Assembly (NCBI GenBank): GCA_934045075.1
Contig: OW203722.1
Location: forward strand, 15,798,986-15,862,985
Length of the DNA stretch: 64,000 bases
Origin: Yponomeuta sedellus
Lineage: Eukaryota; Arthropoda; Insecta; Lepidoptera; Yponomeutidae
Direction of reading: 5' to 3'
The translations under genes and the position numbers were made by a program. Of this stretch, positions 1 through 9,597 are shown in pieces (position 1 is the stretch's first letter; each line of letters starts with the position of its first letter). The notes below the pieces were generated by a model, which saw only the letters and a program-made list of their open reading frames with translations, had not been told where the DNA came from and did no database searches.

Positions 1-2585
1 CTCTCAATCATCAGAACATGCTTGGCTTCTCGAGGGTCCCAAGTAACTGCACTGTACTCCAGTTTACTACGAACGAAAGCATTATACAGCATAATAGCCA
101 CCTTGCTATCTCGAAACTGAGAAGCAGTCCGCAATATGAAGCCCAATATTTTATTGGCATTTTTACAAATAGTTGTCATATGTTCGCGGAAGTTAAGTTC
201 AGAGTCTATAAGCAAACCTAGATCTTTTATGCAGGTTACTCTTTCCAACACTGCACCGTCCAGAGAGTACTTTGTGACAATTGGCTGGCGCGACCTTGTG
301 AAACTGACCACCTTGCATTTATTGACATTGAACGCAAGCCCATTTGCCTGGCTCCACTGCCTCACCCCGTCAATATCCTCCTGCAGTGCTCTACAGTCTG
401 TTTCCTCCTTAACAGGTAAGAAAATTTTGAGATCATCGGCAAACATTAGACACCGGGCAATTTTAAGAACCCTAGGGAGGTCATTGATCATTATAAGAAA
501 AAGAGTTGGCCCGAGTGTACTCCCTTGACTTACTCCCGATCTAGTGTAGTATTCTTTTGATTGATAGGATTGGAGCTTTACATATTGCCTACGATCTTTA
601 AGGTAATTCGCGAAAAATTTAAGAAGTCCTGGAGTGGCACCAAACGATGAAAGCTTTTTTAATAAGATATCGTTATCTACCATATCAAATGCACGCCGAA
701 AATCCAAAAATACTGCGTCAGTCTGCCGACCATTATCCATCTGGGCCAACGTATAATCAACAAAGTTTATATGATTTGTGGCCGTGGAGCGAGCGGCACG
801 AAACCCATGTTGCGAATCGTCAAAAAGAAAATTTATTTGGCGAGTAATATGAACATTTAAAATAGATTCAAAAATCTTACCAAATGCAGATAATACTGCT
901 ATGGGTCTATATGTTGTAATATCTGTTGACGAATCGTCCTTGGGGACTGGAGTCACCCTGGATAATTTCCACTTCATAGGGTATTGACAGAGTCGCAAGG
1001 AGAGATTGTAGATGTGAACCAATGGTTCTTCCAGTACACATAAACAATCCTTGACTAAGAAGGGAGGTATGGCGTCGGGACCGGCTGCAGAATTAATTTT
1101 AAGCCGGCGTACTGCTCTACGCACATCGTCCACCGCAACACAGTCCACTCGCACTGCCAATTCGTCACCACGGCCACCCGCGCACCGCTCAGCTGCGCCC
1201 GCATCTAAACAAGGCACGTCACTAAGAAATACCGAGCTGAAATAATTCGCGAATGCTACAGCGGCTTCTTGGCCCTCCACCTTCTTGTCATTATGCGTAT
1301 ATTCCTTACATTGCTGACCGTTCTTACGTTTATTTTTTACGTGTTTCCAGAACTGCGCCGGGTCCTCTCGAATATTGCACTTAACTGAGCTTATATACTG
1401 ACAGTACGCAACATCGACCAACTCTTTGATGTGGCTTCTATAGTATTTATACACCTCCCGGTTAAAATTTAGACCCTTTTCCTTAAATTTACGATGGTGG
1501 AAAGATTTGATTTTGATTTTCAATATGATTTCCTGGGAGTACCACTCTGGATATAGTCGATGTTGTTGTGTATGACTACTTCTTTTCACAGGGACATTGT
1601 TACTAATGGCTGTATTTAATTTTGCGTATAATAATTCTGTAGCTAAATTTATATCTTGCTGATTTAATACTTCGGACCAATCGGTACTAGCTATGCTAGA
1701 GTAGAGACTATTGTAATCTGCTTTCCGGAAATTCCAATTTGGGGCGTAAGAATGCGACGTTACAGCAGTTTGAGGCCTACTAATAACCGGTTGATTGCCA
1801 CGCGGTAGAGATAGAGTGATTTCTAAAGGTAGATGATAAGCGTCTACCGGCACCAGTGGCTCCACGTCTCCGGACACGGTCACACTATCAGGTTTCATAT
1901 TCGATAATACAAGGTCCAACATACCGTCAGAGCTGTTATAAACATTATTATGCTGGTGCAGTTTACAGAATTTCAAGAAACAATCAAATTGAAGCTTAAC
2001 ACTTACGCTACACGAATTCAGATTGAAATCACCAATTATCACAATGTCTAAAGAGGAATATTTGCAAACAGCATTTTCCATACACGTCAAAACTTCCAGG
2101 TATTGTTTATCGCTGTAACTAGGGGGCAAATACACTACACATACTAATATTTTCATGTTTCTCCATGATACAAGAGCGATTAACACTTCCTTATCATCCG
2201 TTAGGCCATCCACGTCTGTCAGCATACGAACAGAATAAGTGTCTTTTACCGCCAGCAAAACTCCTGCCCATCCAGCTCCACCAGCTCGGTCCTTCCGCAG
2301 TACTGTGAATCCACACGGAAACAGTTCCGCGTTCAGTACAGATGCATTGAGGAATGTCTCAGTTAAAACGATGATATCGCCGGAGAAAAGTGCAGATACA
2401 TTGTTAGAGAACATCACAGTTTTACTTCGTAGTCCTCTGACGTTCTGATAAAAGAACTCTATATGTTTAACATTGTTATTGCCGGATTTCCTAGCTTTGC
2501 AGACGAAAGGACCGCCCACGCGGATTCTGAGACCAGGGTTTAATGCAAATATCTTCAGCCCAGTTTTCAGGAGACATGACAGCAT
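1..2585 (-). CDS. LINE ORF2 (endonuclease + reverse transcriptase), open at left edge
   Basis: Minus-strand frame read from an ATG at 2585-2583 to base 1 with no stop: 861 codons, C-terminus outside the window. The N-terminal half is an APE-type endonuclease (FYQNVRGLRSKT near 2445, LTETFL, VVYLPPSYSD, IIGDFNLN near 2035). The second half is a reverse transcriptase with YRPIAVLSAFGKIFE near 900, LDFRRAFDMVD near 690, GVSQGSTLGP near 520 and the catalytic FADD at 432-443, followed by thumb sequence. This protein nicks the target and copies the element's own RNA. Motif order and the PHD-type ORF1 beside it indicate a CR1/Jockey-group LINE. The start overlaps the end of ORF1 by about 95 bases in another frame. 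The reading frame looks undamaged, so the copy may be young. The exact start is uncertain because the frame is open further upstream. Confidence 0.93.
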   Translation of the reverse strand, partial: MLSCLLKTGLKIFALNPGLRIRVGGPFVCKARKSGNNNVKHIEFFYQNVRGLRSKTVMFSNNVSALFSGDIIVLTETFLNASVLNAELFPCGFTVLRKDRAGGAGWAGVLLAVKDTYSVRMLTDVDGLTDDKEVLIALVSWRNMKILVCVVYLPPSYSDKQYLEVLTCMENAVCKYSSLDIVIIGDFNLNSCSVSVKLQFDCFLKFCKLHQHNNVYNSSDGMLDLVLSNMKPDSVTVSGDVEPLVPVDAYHLPLEITLSLPRGNQPVISRPQTAVTSHSYAPNWNFRKADYNSLYSSIASTDWSEVLNQQDINLATELLYAKLNTAISNNVPVKRSSHTQQHRLYPEWYSQEIILKIKIKSFHHRKFKEKGLNFNREVYKYYRSHIKELVDVAYCQYISSVKCNIREDPAQFWKHVKNKRKNGQQCKEYTHNDKKVEGQEAAVAFANYFSSVFLSDVPCLDAGAAERCAGGRGDELAVRVDCVAVDDVRRAVRRLKINSAAGPDAIPPFLVKDCLCVLEEPLVHIYNLSLRLCQYPMKWKLSRVTPVPKDDSSTDITTYRPIAVLSAFGKIFESILNVHITRQINFLFDDSQHGFRAARSTATNHINFVDYTLAQMDNGRQTDAVFLDFRRAFDMVDNDILLKKLSSFGATPGLLKFFANYLKDRRQYVKLQSYQSKEYYTRSGVSQGSTLGPTLFLIMINDLPRVLKIARCLMFADDLKIFLPVKEETDCRALQEDIDGVRQWSQANGLAFNVNKCKVVSFTRSRQPIVTKYSLDGAVLERVTCIKDLGLLIDSELNFREHMTTICKNANKILGFILRTASQFRDSKVAIMLYNAFVRSKLEYSAVTWDPREAKHVLMIE

Positions 2586-3882
2586 TAGCTTGCTTAGAGG
2601 GCACGTCCAGTTTAAATGAGGTATAGTTTCCTCTAGCCTTAAGAGCCACTACAGTGCATGAGTCATCATTGCAAATTGTCATTAGGTGGTCTCGTACCTG
2701 TTCCACAGTCGTACCAACCTTGACGAAGTAAAGATGTAGGTATTGCCGCCTCTCCGCTGCTTCAAGTCTAGTGGCGCCGGGTGCAGCTGCTCCGCGAGTG
2801 ACGCCGGCTGGGGCGGACTGGCGACTTTTCCTTACTACTTGCGTCCACTCAAGCTCTGGCGGTTTGTTTGTGACAGGATCCAATGCATTACCCACTGGAG
2901 CCACAGCATTGGTCGATTTGGGGATGGGCAATTTGTCGCTCACGCGCATTACCTCCTCGGCTGTTTCGAGGCTTATACTTTGCGCCTGTGCTTCTCCGGT
3001 ATGTAGAGTTTGGGAAGATCTTAAAAGCCCCAGGTGCAGTTGTTCGTACGCGCGCGTCTCTTCATGCGGTTTTGACAATTGCGAAGCATCTTTTTTGGCA
3101 CGTGGAAACTTGACGCGATCTATTTTCTTGTCAGTCTTGTTAGGCTTTTCCAAGCCGCTATCCTGCAGTTTCCCCGCATCGCAAACCTTCACTTCCAAAA
3201 GCTGTAATCTTCTCTCAAGTTCCTTGATGTACTTGTTCATTGGCGCTGTTAGCTCTGTAAACAACTGCCCTATGATAGCCGGCAGGCGGGTGCTGATGAC
3301 ATTTTCAAATTCTTCTCGCACAATTAATCGTAGCCCATCCATGCAGAAAGTATCATCAGTGTATGACAAGTCATAGGTTCTCTTTGGAGCACTTCCGCGC
3401 CGCGTGGTGACGTTTTCATTAGTGCTACCAGGAAAGTCTCGAAGATCAATCACCGTACTAGCAATTGCAGGCTTGCATGATCCTGCGCTCTTATCAGGAG
3501 ATGCTTCTTTAGAGATTATATCACCGCCCTCAGCCTGCGCGGGAGCGTTTGCGTACTCGCGTGATAATACTCTTTCGTCAGGCGAAACTTCCTTAAAGAC
3601 ACCTCCTCGCTCAGCCGCCATGTTAGCGTTTGCGGGCTCGCGTGGTGTTATGTTCTCACTGGGTAATGTTCCCTGAGCCTTGCGCACAGAAGTGTTATCA
3701 TTGCATCCGCGCCTAGCGCCTTTATCACAACAGGGACATTTCCAGTTGACCTTCAGTCGATGCGAATTCTCCCTGAAATAAGCTGATGCTATATTTAGGC
3801 ATTGATAGTGATAATTACCTTTACACTCTCTACATGTTAAGCGCTCAGTAGGCAAAGAGGAGTAAACGAAAGTGCATAACAC
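2491..3882 (-). CDS. LINE ORF1 protein with PHD-like zinc finger
   Basis: 463-codon frame directly upstream of the ORF2 above and part of the same element. The N-terminus has a PHD-like cluster (CREC, HYQC, CPCC), followed by a low-complexity region, a helical stretch around the middle (MNKYIKELERRLQLLEVKV) that may form a short coiled coil, and a basic C-terminal part. ORF1 proteins of this type bind element RNA and form the ribonucleoprotein. The first cysteine pair looks incomplete (Cys-x2-Val) and the frame has no clear ATG before the finger. Just outside, the sequence becomes the tail of a different LINE, so the 5' end of this element is probably truncated at about 3882. Internal ATGs exist further down. 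The product is clear as a class; whether a functional protein is made is not. Confidence 0.8.
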   Translation of the reverse strand: MLCTFVYSSLPTERLTCRECKGNYHYQCLNIASAYFRENSHRLKVNWKCPCCDKGARRGCNDNTSVRKAQGTLPSENITPREPANANMAAERGGVFKEVSPDERVLSREYANAPAQAEGGDIISKEASPDKSAGSCKPAIASTVIDLRDFPGSTNENVTTRRGSAPKRTYDLSYTDDTFCMDGLRLIVREEFENVISTRLPAIIGQLFTELTAPMNKYIKELERRLQLLEVKVCDAGKLQDSGLEKPNKTDKKIDRVKFPRAKKDASQLSKPHEETRAYEQLHLGLLRSSQTLHTGEAQAQSISLETAEEVMRVSDKLPIPKSTNAVAPVGNALDPVTNKPPELEWTQVVRKSRQSAPAGVTRGAAAPGATRLEAAERRQYLHLYFVKVGTTVEQVRDHLMTICNDDSCTVVALKARGNYTSFKLDVPSKQANAVMSPENWAEDICIKPWSQNPRGRSFRLQS

Positions 3883-3886
3883 AAAC

Positions 3887-3965
3887 TCACGCCTGTATCT
3901 CAGACGGGTAGGTAGACACTAGAGTCTGCCACTTACTACGATTCTGATAGATCTCTTTTGCTTCA
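3887..3965 (-). pseudogene. C-terminal end of a LINE ORF2, tail fragment
   Basis: The minus strand reads AKEIYQNRSKWQTLVSTYP and ends SEIQA-stop. Two more copies of the same end occur at 13482-13570 and 49658-49745. These are the last codons of an RTE-like LINE ORF2, 5'-truncated as usual. It abuts the 5' end of the neighbouring CR1/Jockey-group LINE. Confidence 0.6.
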
Positions 3966-4231
3966 TAAACACAAGATAATATAAGAATATTCTTTACTAC
4001 ACGCAAGGAACCAAAGACCAATAAAAATACATCAAACTCGTACATAGTACTTGCAAATAAGTTTAACAATCGATGGATCGGTAGGCAAACCAGTAACCCG
4101 ATGGGTCGATGACATTACTAAAGCCGTCGTGTCTAATGGACGATTGGCAAGGGACCGAGAGGGTTAGTGTGATAGGCAAGAGGTATACGCCCAGCTGCGG
4201 ACTATGTTCTTGGGCTGGATGAACAGATTGT

Positions 4232-4350
4232 TTTATAACCCTATTTTAGAGGCTAAAAATTCAACCCATGCCGGGATTTGAACCCGCGATCGTGCCGAAA
4301 AATAGGTTTTTAAAATTGTCCTTAGCACGGGTTCGTGCATTAAAAATTAT
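4232..4350. repeat. SINE-A copy 1, twin-primed (inverted 5' part)
   Basis: Flanked by the 13-bp TSD ATGAACAGATTGT (4219-4231 and 4351-4363). The right part is the forward SINE tail (TCCTTAGCACGGGTTCGTGCATTAAAAAT). The left part is the same family in reverse (tRNA-like CATGCCGGGATTTGAACCC). The inverted arm starts next to the TSD at the sequence equivalent to GGTTTTTAA of the tail. Such 5' inversion between TSDs is the known signature of twin priming in LINE-driven retroposition. Confidence 0.75.
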
Positions 4351-4363
4351 ATGAACAGATTGT

Positions 4364-4690
4364 GTGAGTAGACTTTTAGCCCGGATCTACGTACGGGTGT
4401 TGTTATATCGGAAGAGTCCCACCAGGTTTCTCTAAAAGTCTACAATGTTATACTACTTTTATTTTTAATGCACTAACCCGTGCTAAGGACAAATTTAAAA
4501 ACCTATTTAGAGGCTAAAAATTTCACCCATACCGGGATTCGAACCCGCAACCTCTGGCTATCCGTGCCAGATAGCCGTGGCACGGATAGCCAGAGGTTGC
4601 GGGTTCGAATCCCGGTATGGGTGAAATTTTTAGCCTCTAAATAGGTTTTTAAGTCTACAATGTGTTGTGCTTACGAAAGTTTTAGTTCAA
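4364..4690 (+). repeat. Dispersed repeat G, interrupted by SINE-A copy 2
   Basis: Shares GTAGACTTTTAG, GGGTGTTGTTATATCGG and a GTGTTGTGCTTACGAAAG end with the copy at 14302-14485 (opposite strand). This copy lacks about 100 bases in the middle relative to that one and is split by the SINE at 4449-4650. The uninterrupted copy shows exactly what the site looked like before the SINE arrived. Confidence 0.65.
4449..4650. repeat. SINE-A copy 2, near-perfect foldback
   Basis: Flanked by the 13-bp TSD AAGTCTACAATGT (4436-4448, 4651-4663) and inserted in repeat G. The true 3' tail (TTTTATTTTTAATGCACTAACCC, minus sense) is at the left. The right arm is the inverted copy and stops at GGTTTTT beside the TSD. 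The arms meet near 4570-4577 in the anticodon-arm region of the tRNA-like part (spacer about 8 bases) and match almost perfectly for about 75 bases. Confidence 0.85.
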
Positions 4691-6037
4691 AAATTGTGTG
4701 AGTAATTAACATGTAATATGTATTTAATAATGCCATCTATTTAGGTTCATTTATTTACTCTTGGTTTTAAGCAAAGACGTAAAAAATCGTATATTAAACT
4801 GAGAACCGGCGCATCATTCAGACTAGCTACTAACATAGGAATTGTTGTGTGTGTGTTGATATACTTTTGGAAAGTGACTTATTAAAAAAAACTAACTGTC
4901 ATAGCTATTGTTAAAGCATGTTCATTTTGCTAAGGCTTTCAAACAACAAAATTCATTATTCTACGGATTGAATGTTATTTTAATCATTCTGAATTAAATG
5001 CTGCAACCTCGGATGGCATCAACCTTATGACAGTAATTTATTTAAACTTCAGTTATCATAATAATCTTAGAAGTTATAGAAATCTGTGTACCCACAGATT
5101 TCTGTAACTTCTACGATAATTATATACGATATGCAAATAAGTTTTATATTTATCCGAAACAAACACCAAGATCTTCGTCATTTACACGAGATTGTCTTTG
5201 AAAGGTATATAAAAGTATAAAAAAGTGTTTGCAATTTTCGTTTCCGAACGCCACTTCATCATGCCGCAATTAAAGTTACGCAAACGGGTGTAACACTCCA
5301 GCTTGCGATGTCCAGTATGTGCTTTGTACTTACGCTGTATGTATGTATGTATGTATGTATGTATGTACACTGGACCACGTATGCAATTAAACGCAGGCAT
5401 GGCGGGATAGTGTAGCTACAGTACACTCACTGACTAGACTTAGTTTAGAGGCACTTATTAATAAAAATATGATTCCTTAAAACACTCAGATACAGTTTAA
5501 AAAGTCTATAGTAAAATGCAAAACGTAACCAACATATTTATTTAAGTGGCCGTTGTTTACGATGGATCATGTTTTTATACATAAGATAAGATAAGCATAT
5601 TCTTTACTGTACACCAGAATACATATTAAAAACATGCAAAGATACAGAGTACAATTGGCGGCCCTATTGCTAAAAGCAATTTCTTCCATACAACCTTATG
5701 ACGGAAAGTTGCTGAAAGAAATAAGACCGTAATTATACCTAAATATACTTTAGACATCACATAACGAATTTTATATACTCCAGTTCTAGTTTAGAAAGCC
5801 TTCGCCTTGATAGTTGAATAAAATTATTTGATTTAGTTGTCTGAGTAACGTATCAAATCGGCTTTGTAGCCGGGTACTGGATAATTTTTCAGTTGACCTA
5901 AATAGCGTATACTGGCCTAGAGCTGCTATATAATTTATAGATCTACGTGGACTGAATCATGAAAAAAGCTTTATGTTACTTTGTGAGTCTAATAAAAAGG
6001 GTTCTCTCTCTACAGTAGAAAATGTAAATTTTTCTTC
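4691..6037. other. Unassigned noncoding sequence
   Basis: AT-rich with no convincing gene. Holds a short (TATG)n tract at about 5337-5366, which resembles the tail repeats of RTE-like LINEs, and a small inverted repeat around the ACAGATTTCTGT motif at 5094-5105. Nothing else recognised. Confidence 0.5.
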
Positions 6038-6172
6038 TTCTTCTTCAGGCTATATTAGTCTACTGCTGGACATAGCCCTCCCCTAATGAGCGACATAGCG
6101 CCCTGTCTTTAGCTTGGCGTATCCAGCAACTGCCTGCAGTTTTTCGCAGATCGTCATCCCACCTGGTAAATT
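6038..6172 (-). repeat. 3' end of an RTE-like LINE
   Basis: In minus sense this ends TATAGCCTGAAGAAGAAG, a short trinucleotide tail instead of poly(A), as in RTE elements. It carries the CTGCTGGACATAGCC and CGCAGATCGTCATCCCACC segments shared with 26188-26384. Severely 5'-truncated. A short possible duplication (GTAAATT) lies at each side. Confidence 0.65.
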
Positions 6173-6229
6173 CTACTTGATTAATTTATTTACGCAATTT
6201 AAGTAAGTTGGAACTAAACCTAAAACATT

Positions 6230-6913
6230 CTAAGATAAATAAAATATTTGAGCCAGATCGCTGTCGGGCGGCAGAGTACCAAGAAGGCTGGCGGCATTGC
6301 CTCGCTGTATGGCTAGGCTTATTCTTTGGCCAAAGTAAGCACCAGCCCTCGGGTCTCCTGAGGCGACGACTAGGCGCGACGAGATCTCCTTAAAGAGGAG
6401 TCTCGCCTCCGGACCCCATGGCCCCAGAGTCTCGACTCCAAAAGGCACAAATATATAGCCCTGCCCTATGGCTGCATATTTGTGCCTCTTGTTCGACTCT
6501 GCGTTAGACGCCGCCGCCCCTGCATGGCAGGCGGTCGCATGGATATGGGACTGTGCAAGCGTATCAACACAAGTTGCGTCCCAGACCAGCGACCGCCCAT
6601 TCTTCCATGGAATGAGAGTCATTCCGTCAGGCCTCTTGCCATCGTCGCGCGCAATCCCAGTGGGCTCCAGGACTGCAGGCACGCCTACGCTGGCAAGAGC
6701 CCGACGGATTATGTCATTCAGGGCAGCGTGTCTAGACAGACGTCCAGCGCTACGGCAGCATGCCAGGCCATGGTGACCTAACGCATCGACGCCTCCACCG
6801 CAGCGGCAGCGATGTGGCTCGTTAGTCCTGGCTCCCAACCTCAGACTAACTCCCAAACTAAATGTGGTTCTCTCTAAGAGAGTACCTATGCTCGCCGATG
6901 GGAGGGCCCTCAA
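6230..6913 (-). CDS. Restriction-like endonuclease C-terminal domain, orphan retroposon ORF
   Basis: 227-codon uninterrupted frame. It has a zinc-binding-like CRCGG...HGLACC cluster (residues ~38-53), then RLSRHAALNDIIRRAL, then DDGKRPDG and VWDATCVD, a spacing that suggests a PD-(D/E)XK nuclease core, and ends in an LAIQRGNAASLLG segment. A Cys/His cluster followed by RH..N and a PD...D motif resembles the C-terminal nuclease of R2-type non-LTR elements; exact family membership is my inference. No reverse transcriptase precedes it: the frame has a stop just upstream of GYWLRALPS. An 8-bp repeat CAATTTAA (6195-6202, 6922-6929) may be its TSD, which would make it a 5'-truncated insertion of about 720 bp. 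GC-richer than its neighbours. Confidence 0.6.
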   Translation of the reverse strand: MRALPSASIGTLLERTTFSLGVSLRLGARTNEPHRCRCGGGVDALGHHGLACCRSAGRLSRHAALNDIIRRALASVGVPAVLEPTGIARDDGKRPDGMTLIPWKNGRSLVWDATCVDTLAQSHIHATACHAGAAASNAESNKRHKYAAIGQGYIFVPFGVETLGPWGPEARLLFKEISSRLVVASGDPRAGAYFGQRISLAIQRGNAASLLGTLPPDSDLAQIFYLS

Positions 6914-6967
6914 CCAGTAGCCAATTTAATGTATTTCAAAAAATCTTGAACTATCTCTAGGCCATAG

Positions 6968-7240
6968 AAAATTACTTACTTACTCCGCTGGCTTAGCGAA
7001 CCGGAGTGGGTTTTGGCCTCTAACACAAGAAGTCGCCACTTGTCTCAGTCCTGGGCGGTCTCTTGCCAGTCGCCCGCTTAGAACTCACGCAGGTCCTTGG
7101 CCACTTGGTCCTTCCAGCGATATCTGGGGTGGCCAACCGGTCTTTGGTCTCTTGGAAGCCCCAGGTATGCCTTCTTCACGGCACGATCATCTCCCATCCT
7201 TCCTAAGCGACCAAGCCAACGTAGTCGGTGAGATTTGGTT
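6968..7240 (-). pseudogene. C-terminal end of a second LINE ORF2, with stops
   Basis: Minus-strand translation gives RLRWLGRLGRMGDD, then RDQRPVGHPRYRWKDQVAKD, then DKWRLLVLEAKTHSGSL, a typical non-LTR ORF2 C-terminus. Two in-frame stops (TAA after LREF, TGA after TAQD) show it is dead. Ends in a (GTAA)n-like tail at 6968. Confidence 0.7.
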
Positions 7241-9399
7241 CCTCCGATGAAAATTAGCTATTGGCGATTTAAGATCGATTTGAAACGATGTTAAAATTAT
7301 AAGCGTGTAAACGGTGACGGATCTGGCACGACCTAAAAATTAAATCATCACAGCACGCCTGCAGACAATGTCATATACACTCGTAGTATGATTTGGCGGC
7401 TTTCCATATTTAGGTATTTGTGTCTATTCTAGATAATCTACATACTGTCTGGTAGCGACTACTGTTACTAAGATTCCTTTACAAGACCAAGTCACAGTCT
7501 CATCCAGGAATTCTATTTCAGAGCCTCTCAAACAAGCGCACTAGGTATTATAGGTGATAACCGCACTGTAGCCTTCTCTGGAAGGCAGTACAGCACGTCT
7601 CCGGAGCGTGGGAGCCGGCCGCAGGTGCCTCGCACACAATGCGTTTCCTATGCGACTGGCAGATGCATCTGCCATAGACGGACAAACGCTTAGATGCGAC
7701 TTCGGGTACCTTTGCGGAAGATCCGGAACCGGAATATGTATGAAAAAGTTTTAGAGCGATGACATCGCGTGATATTTTGTTTCTAATAGAGTGGTATTAG
7801 CACTTCATCGCTGATATTTTTGTCGGAGTGTAACCTGGTTGCACTTTTCCGACACAAAGCCCAGTAAGTTTATACGGTTATAATCCAATGATATTTGTCA
7901 TTTTTGTAGTCTATACGAAATAGTTACATTAAAATGTCATTCACATTAGACACATCGAAATCTAAAAGATTTGAAAGCCGTAGTAATGTAATTAGTAATT
8001 GAAAATGCCAATGCCTATTTAGACTATTAGTTTTATTTATAAACGTAATATAAAAAAAAAATTGTTGGAAAATTAAGTTGAGAAATAAAATCTGCTTCTA
8101 AAATGCGCAAACGATTAGTACAAGCACTCCGTCTATTAAAACAATGACAGGTGGACCCGCGGCACGCACGCACTGCTCTGGCTGATTAATGGTTCTTATA
8201 ACCACCCAAGATTCAAGGCGTATACTACGTATGGATAGGCATACGAGTACATTGCGAAGGAAAAATCATAGCGCGAGGCGCCGAGGTTGCACGGGTTATA
8301 CCATCGGAACGCGATTGGTTGGTAGACTATAAACAATCTCAATAAAACAGCAATTGCCTGTCATTTACTAAATGCATAGTCATTCAATAGAGCGTATTCA
8401 TTACCTGTCCATTTAGCAGACTTGAACCCGTAGATATTTAGAATTTTATCGTCAACTACCTGTGCCTGCGATTTTGCACACTTTAATTTCGATGTACTTG
8501 TGGCGAGCACATGTCAACTCTGCGCGCGCGCTACAAACTTCAATATTCCTGCATCGCGCAATCAAAGTGTTTCAATGAAATACCATAAATATAACGTCCG
8601 ACTAACAATAGTCGGACCGGCCGTCCCCAGGCATACGATCTGCCTGGCGGGAAATTTCCGTTTATAGTGGAAGAGCATGATCACCTGCTCTTCCCTATAT
8701 ATTCTTAGGTCCCTCCTGAAGATCGAAATTTTTCAAATCAGATAAGTATTCGGAGATTACCTCCTATAAAAAAAAACATACAAAATTTACCCCTCTGTGA
8801 TATTAGTTTACATTTCTAATAGATTATAGAGTCTACCTACGTGTATGATCGCACGAAGAACTTTTTTTGCAACTTTGTAGATACATTAGAAGTAACGATC
8901 GCTCGCTGCAGCACGGGTACATGTAAGGTCTTATCTTTTGTTTTACTTTATGTTACGTGCCTGCTAACACTAAGATCTGTATCAAAGTTGATACGGTCGC
9001 TCTCGTAACAAATCAGCTTTAGTTAGAAGCGGTGGAAGGGCAATCAGTTGAACGCTTGCCTTATATGCGTTGTGTCTTGGATTCGATTTCCGGCACTGAT
9101 CAACGACTTTGATTACGTGCATTTCTTCAAGGATAAGCTGTCTTATGCATGCCTACTAACCTTAATTATACGTAATAATATATTTAAGAAATTTATTATT
9201 ATCTTTCTGGTGGTGCAACAAAGTGTTCTCTATCTATCGAAATCTAAATAATTAATCCGGTTTGTGAGTTCAACTGTCGTTGTAAGCCAAATATAACTCA
9301 GTAAGCAAACAAGAGAGCAAATGAGCAAGCGAGTAAGTAATTTATTATAATACAATACATCTTTCAATATGTATATTTACTTACATGTATACTTATTAT
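7241..9399. other. Unassigned noncoding sequence
   Basis: No supported gene on either strand. Contains the hairpin cluster at 8596-8694 and several homopolymer runs. A short plus-strand frame at 9048-9251 has no recognisable features and is not called. Confidence 0.5.
8596..8694. other. Cluster of four consecutive hairpins/palindromes
   Basis: Within 99 bases: GTCCGAC/GTCGGAC (8596-8602, 8611-8617), CCAGGCA/TGCCTGG (8627-8633, 8641-8647), palindrome GGAAATTTCC (8650-8659) and GGAAGAGCA/TGCTCTTCC (8669-8677, 8686-8694). All arms are perfect. Could be a structured RNA, a piece of a mobile element or binding sites; the sequence does not decide. Confidence 0.5.
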
Positions 9400-9410
9400 T
9401 ATTATTAATA

Positions 9411-9586
9411 GAAGCGCTCGTGGCCTAGTCGAACCGAGTGATTGAAATCAATCACTTGAGTTAAGCAACAACAGGCGCGGTCAAATGCAGGATGGATGAC
9501 CGTCCCGTAACTACAGCTAGTGGCATTTTTCCGATGCAGGAAGAGACCCGTGCCCCAGCAGTGGGGACATGCAAGGGTTGCTATCG
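9411..9586 (+). repeat. 5S-rRNA-headed SINE (SINE-D), internally deleted
   Basis: TSD TATTATTAATA at 9400-9410 and 9587-9597. The head contains AATCACTTGAGTTAAGCAAC, AGGCGCGGTC and GGATGGATGACCGTCCCG, which line up with 5S rRNA boxes A and C (TTAAGCAGCGTCGGGCGCGG, AGATGGGTGACCGC). The tail is CCCCAGCAGTGGGGACATGC. About 190 bases of the middle present in the 23.4-kb copy are missing here. Confidence 0.8.
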
Positions 9587-9597
9587 TATTATTAATA

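Noticed and set aside
9440..9530. 5S rRNA gene
   Set aside because: Only the internal promoter part is similar; the rest is SINE, and copies have TSDs.
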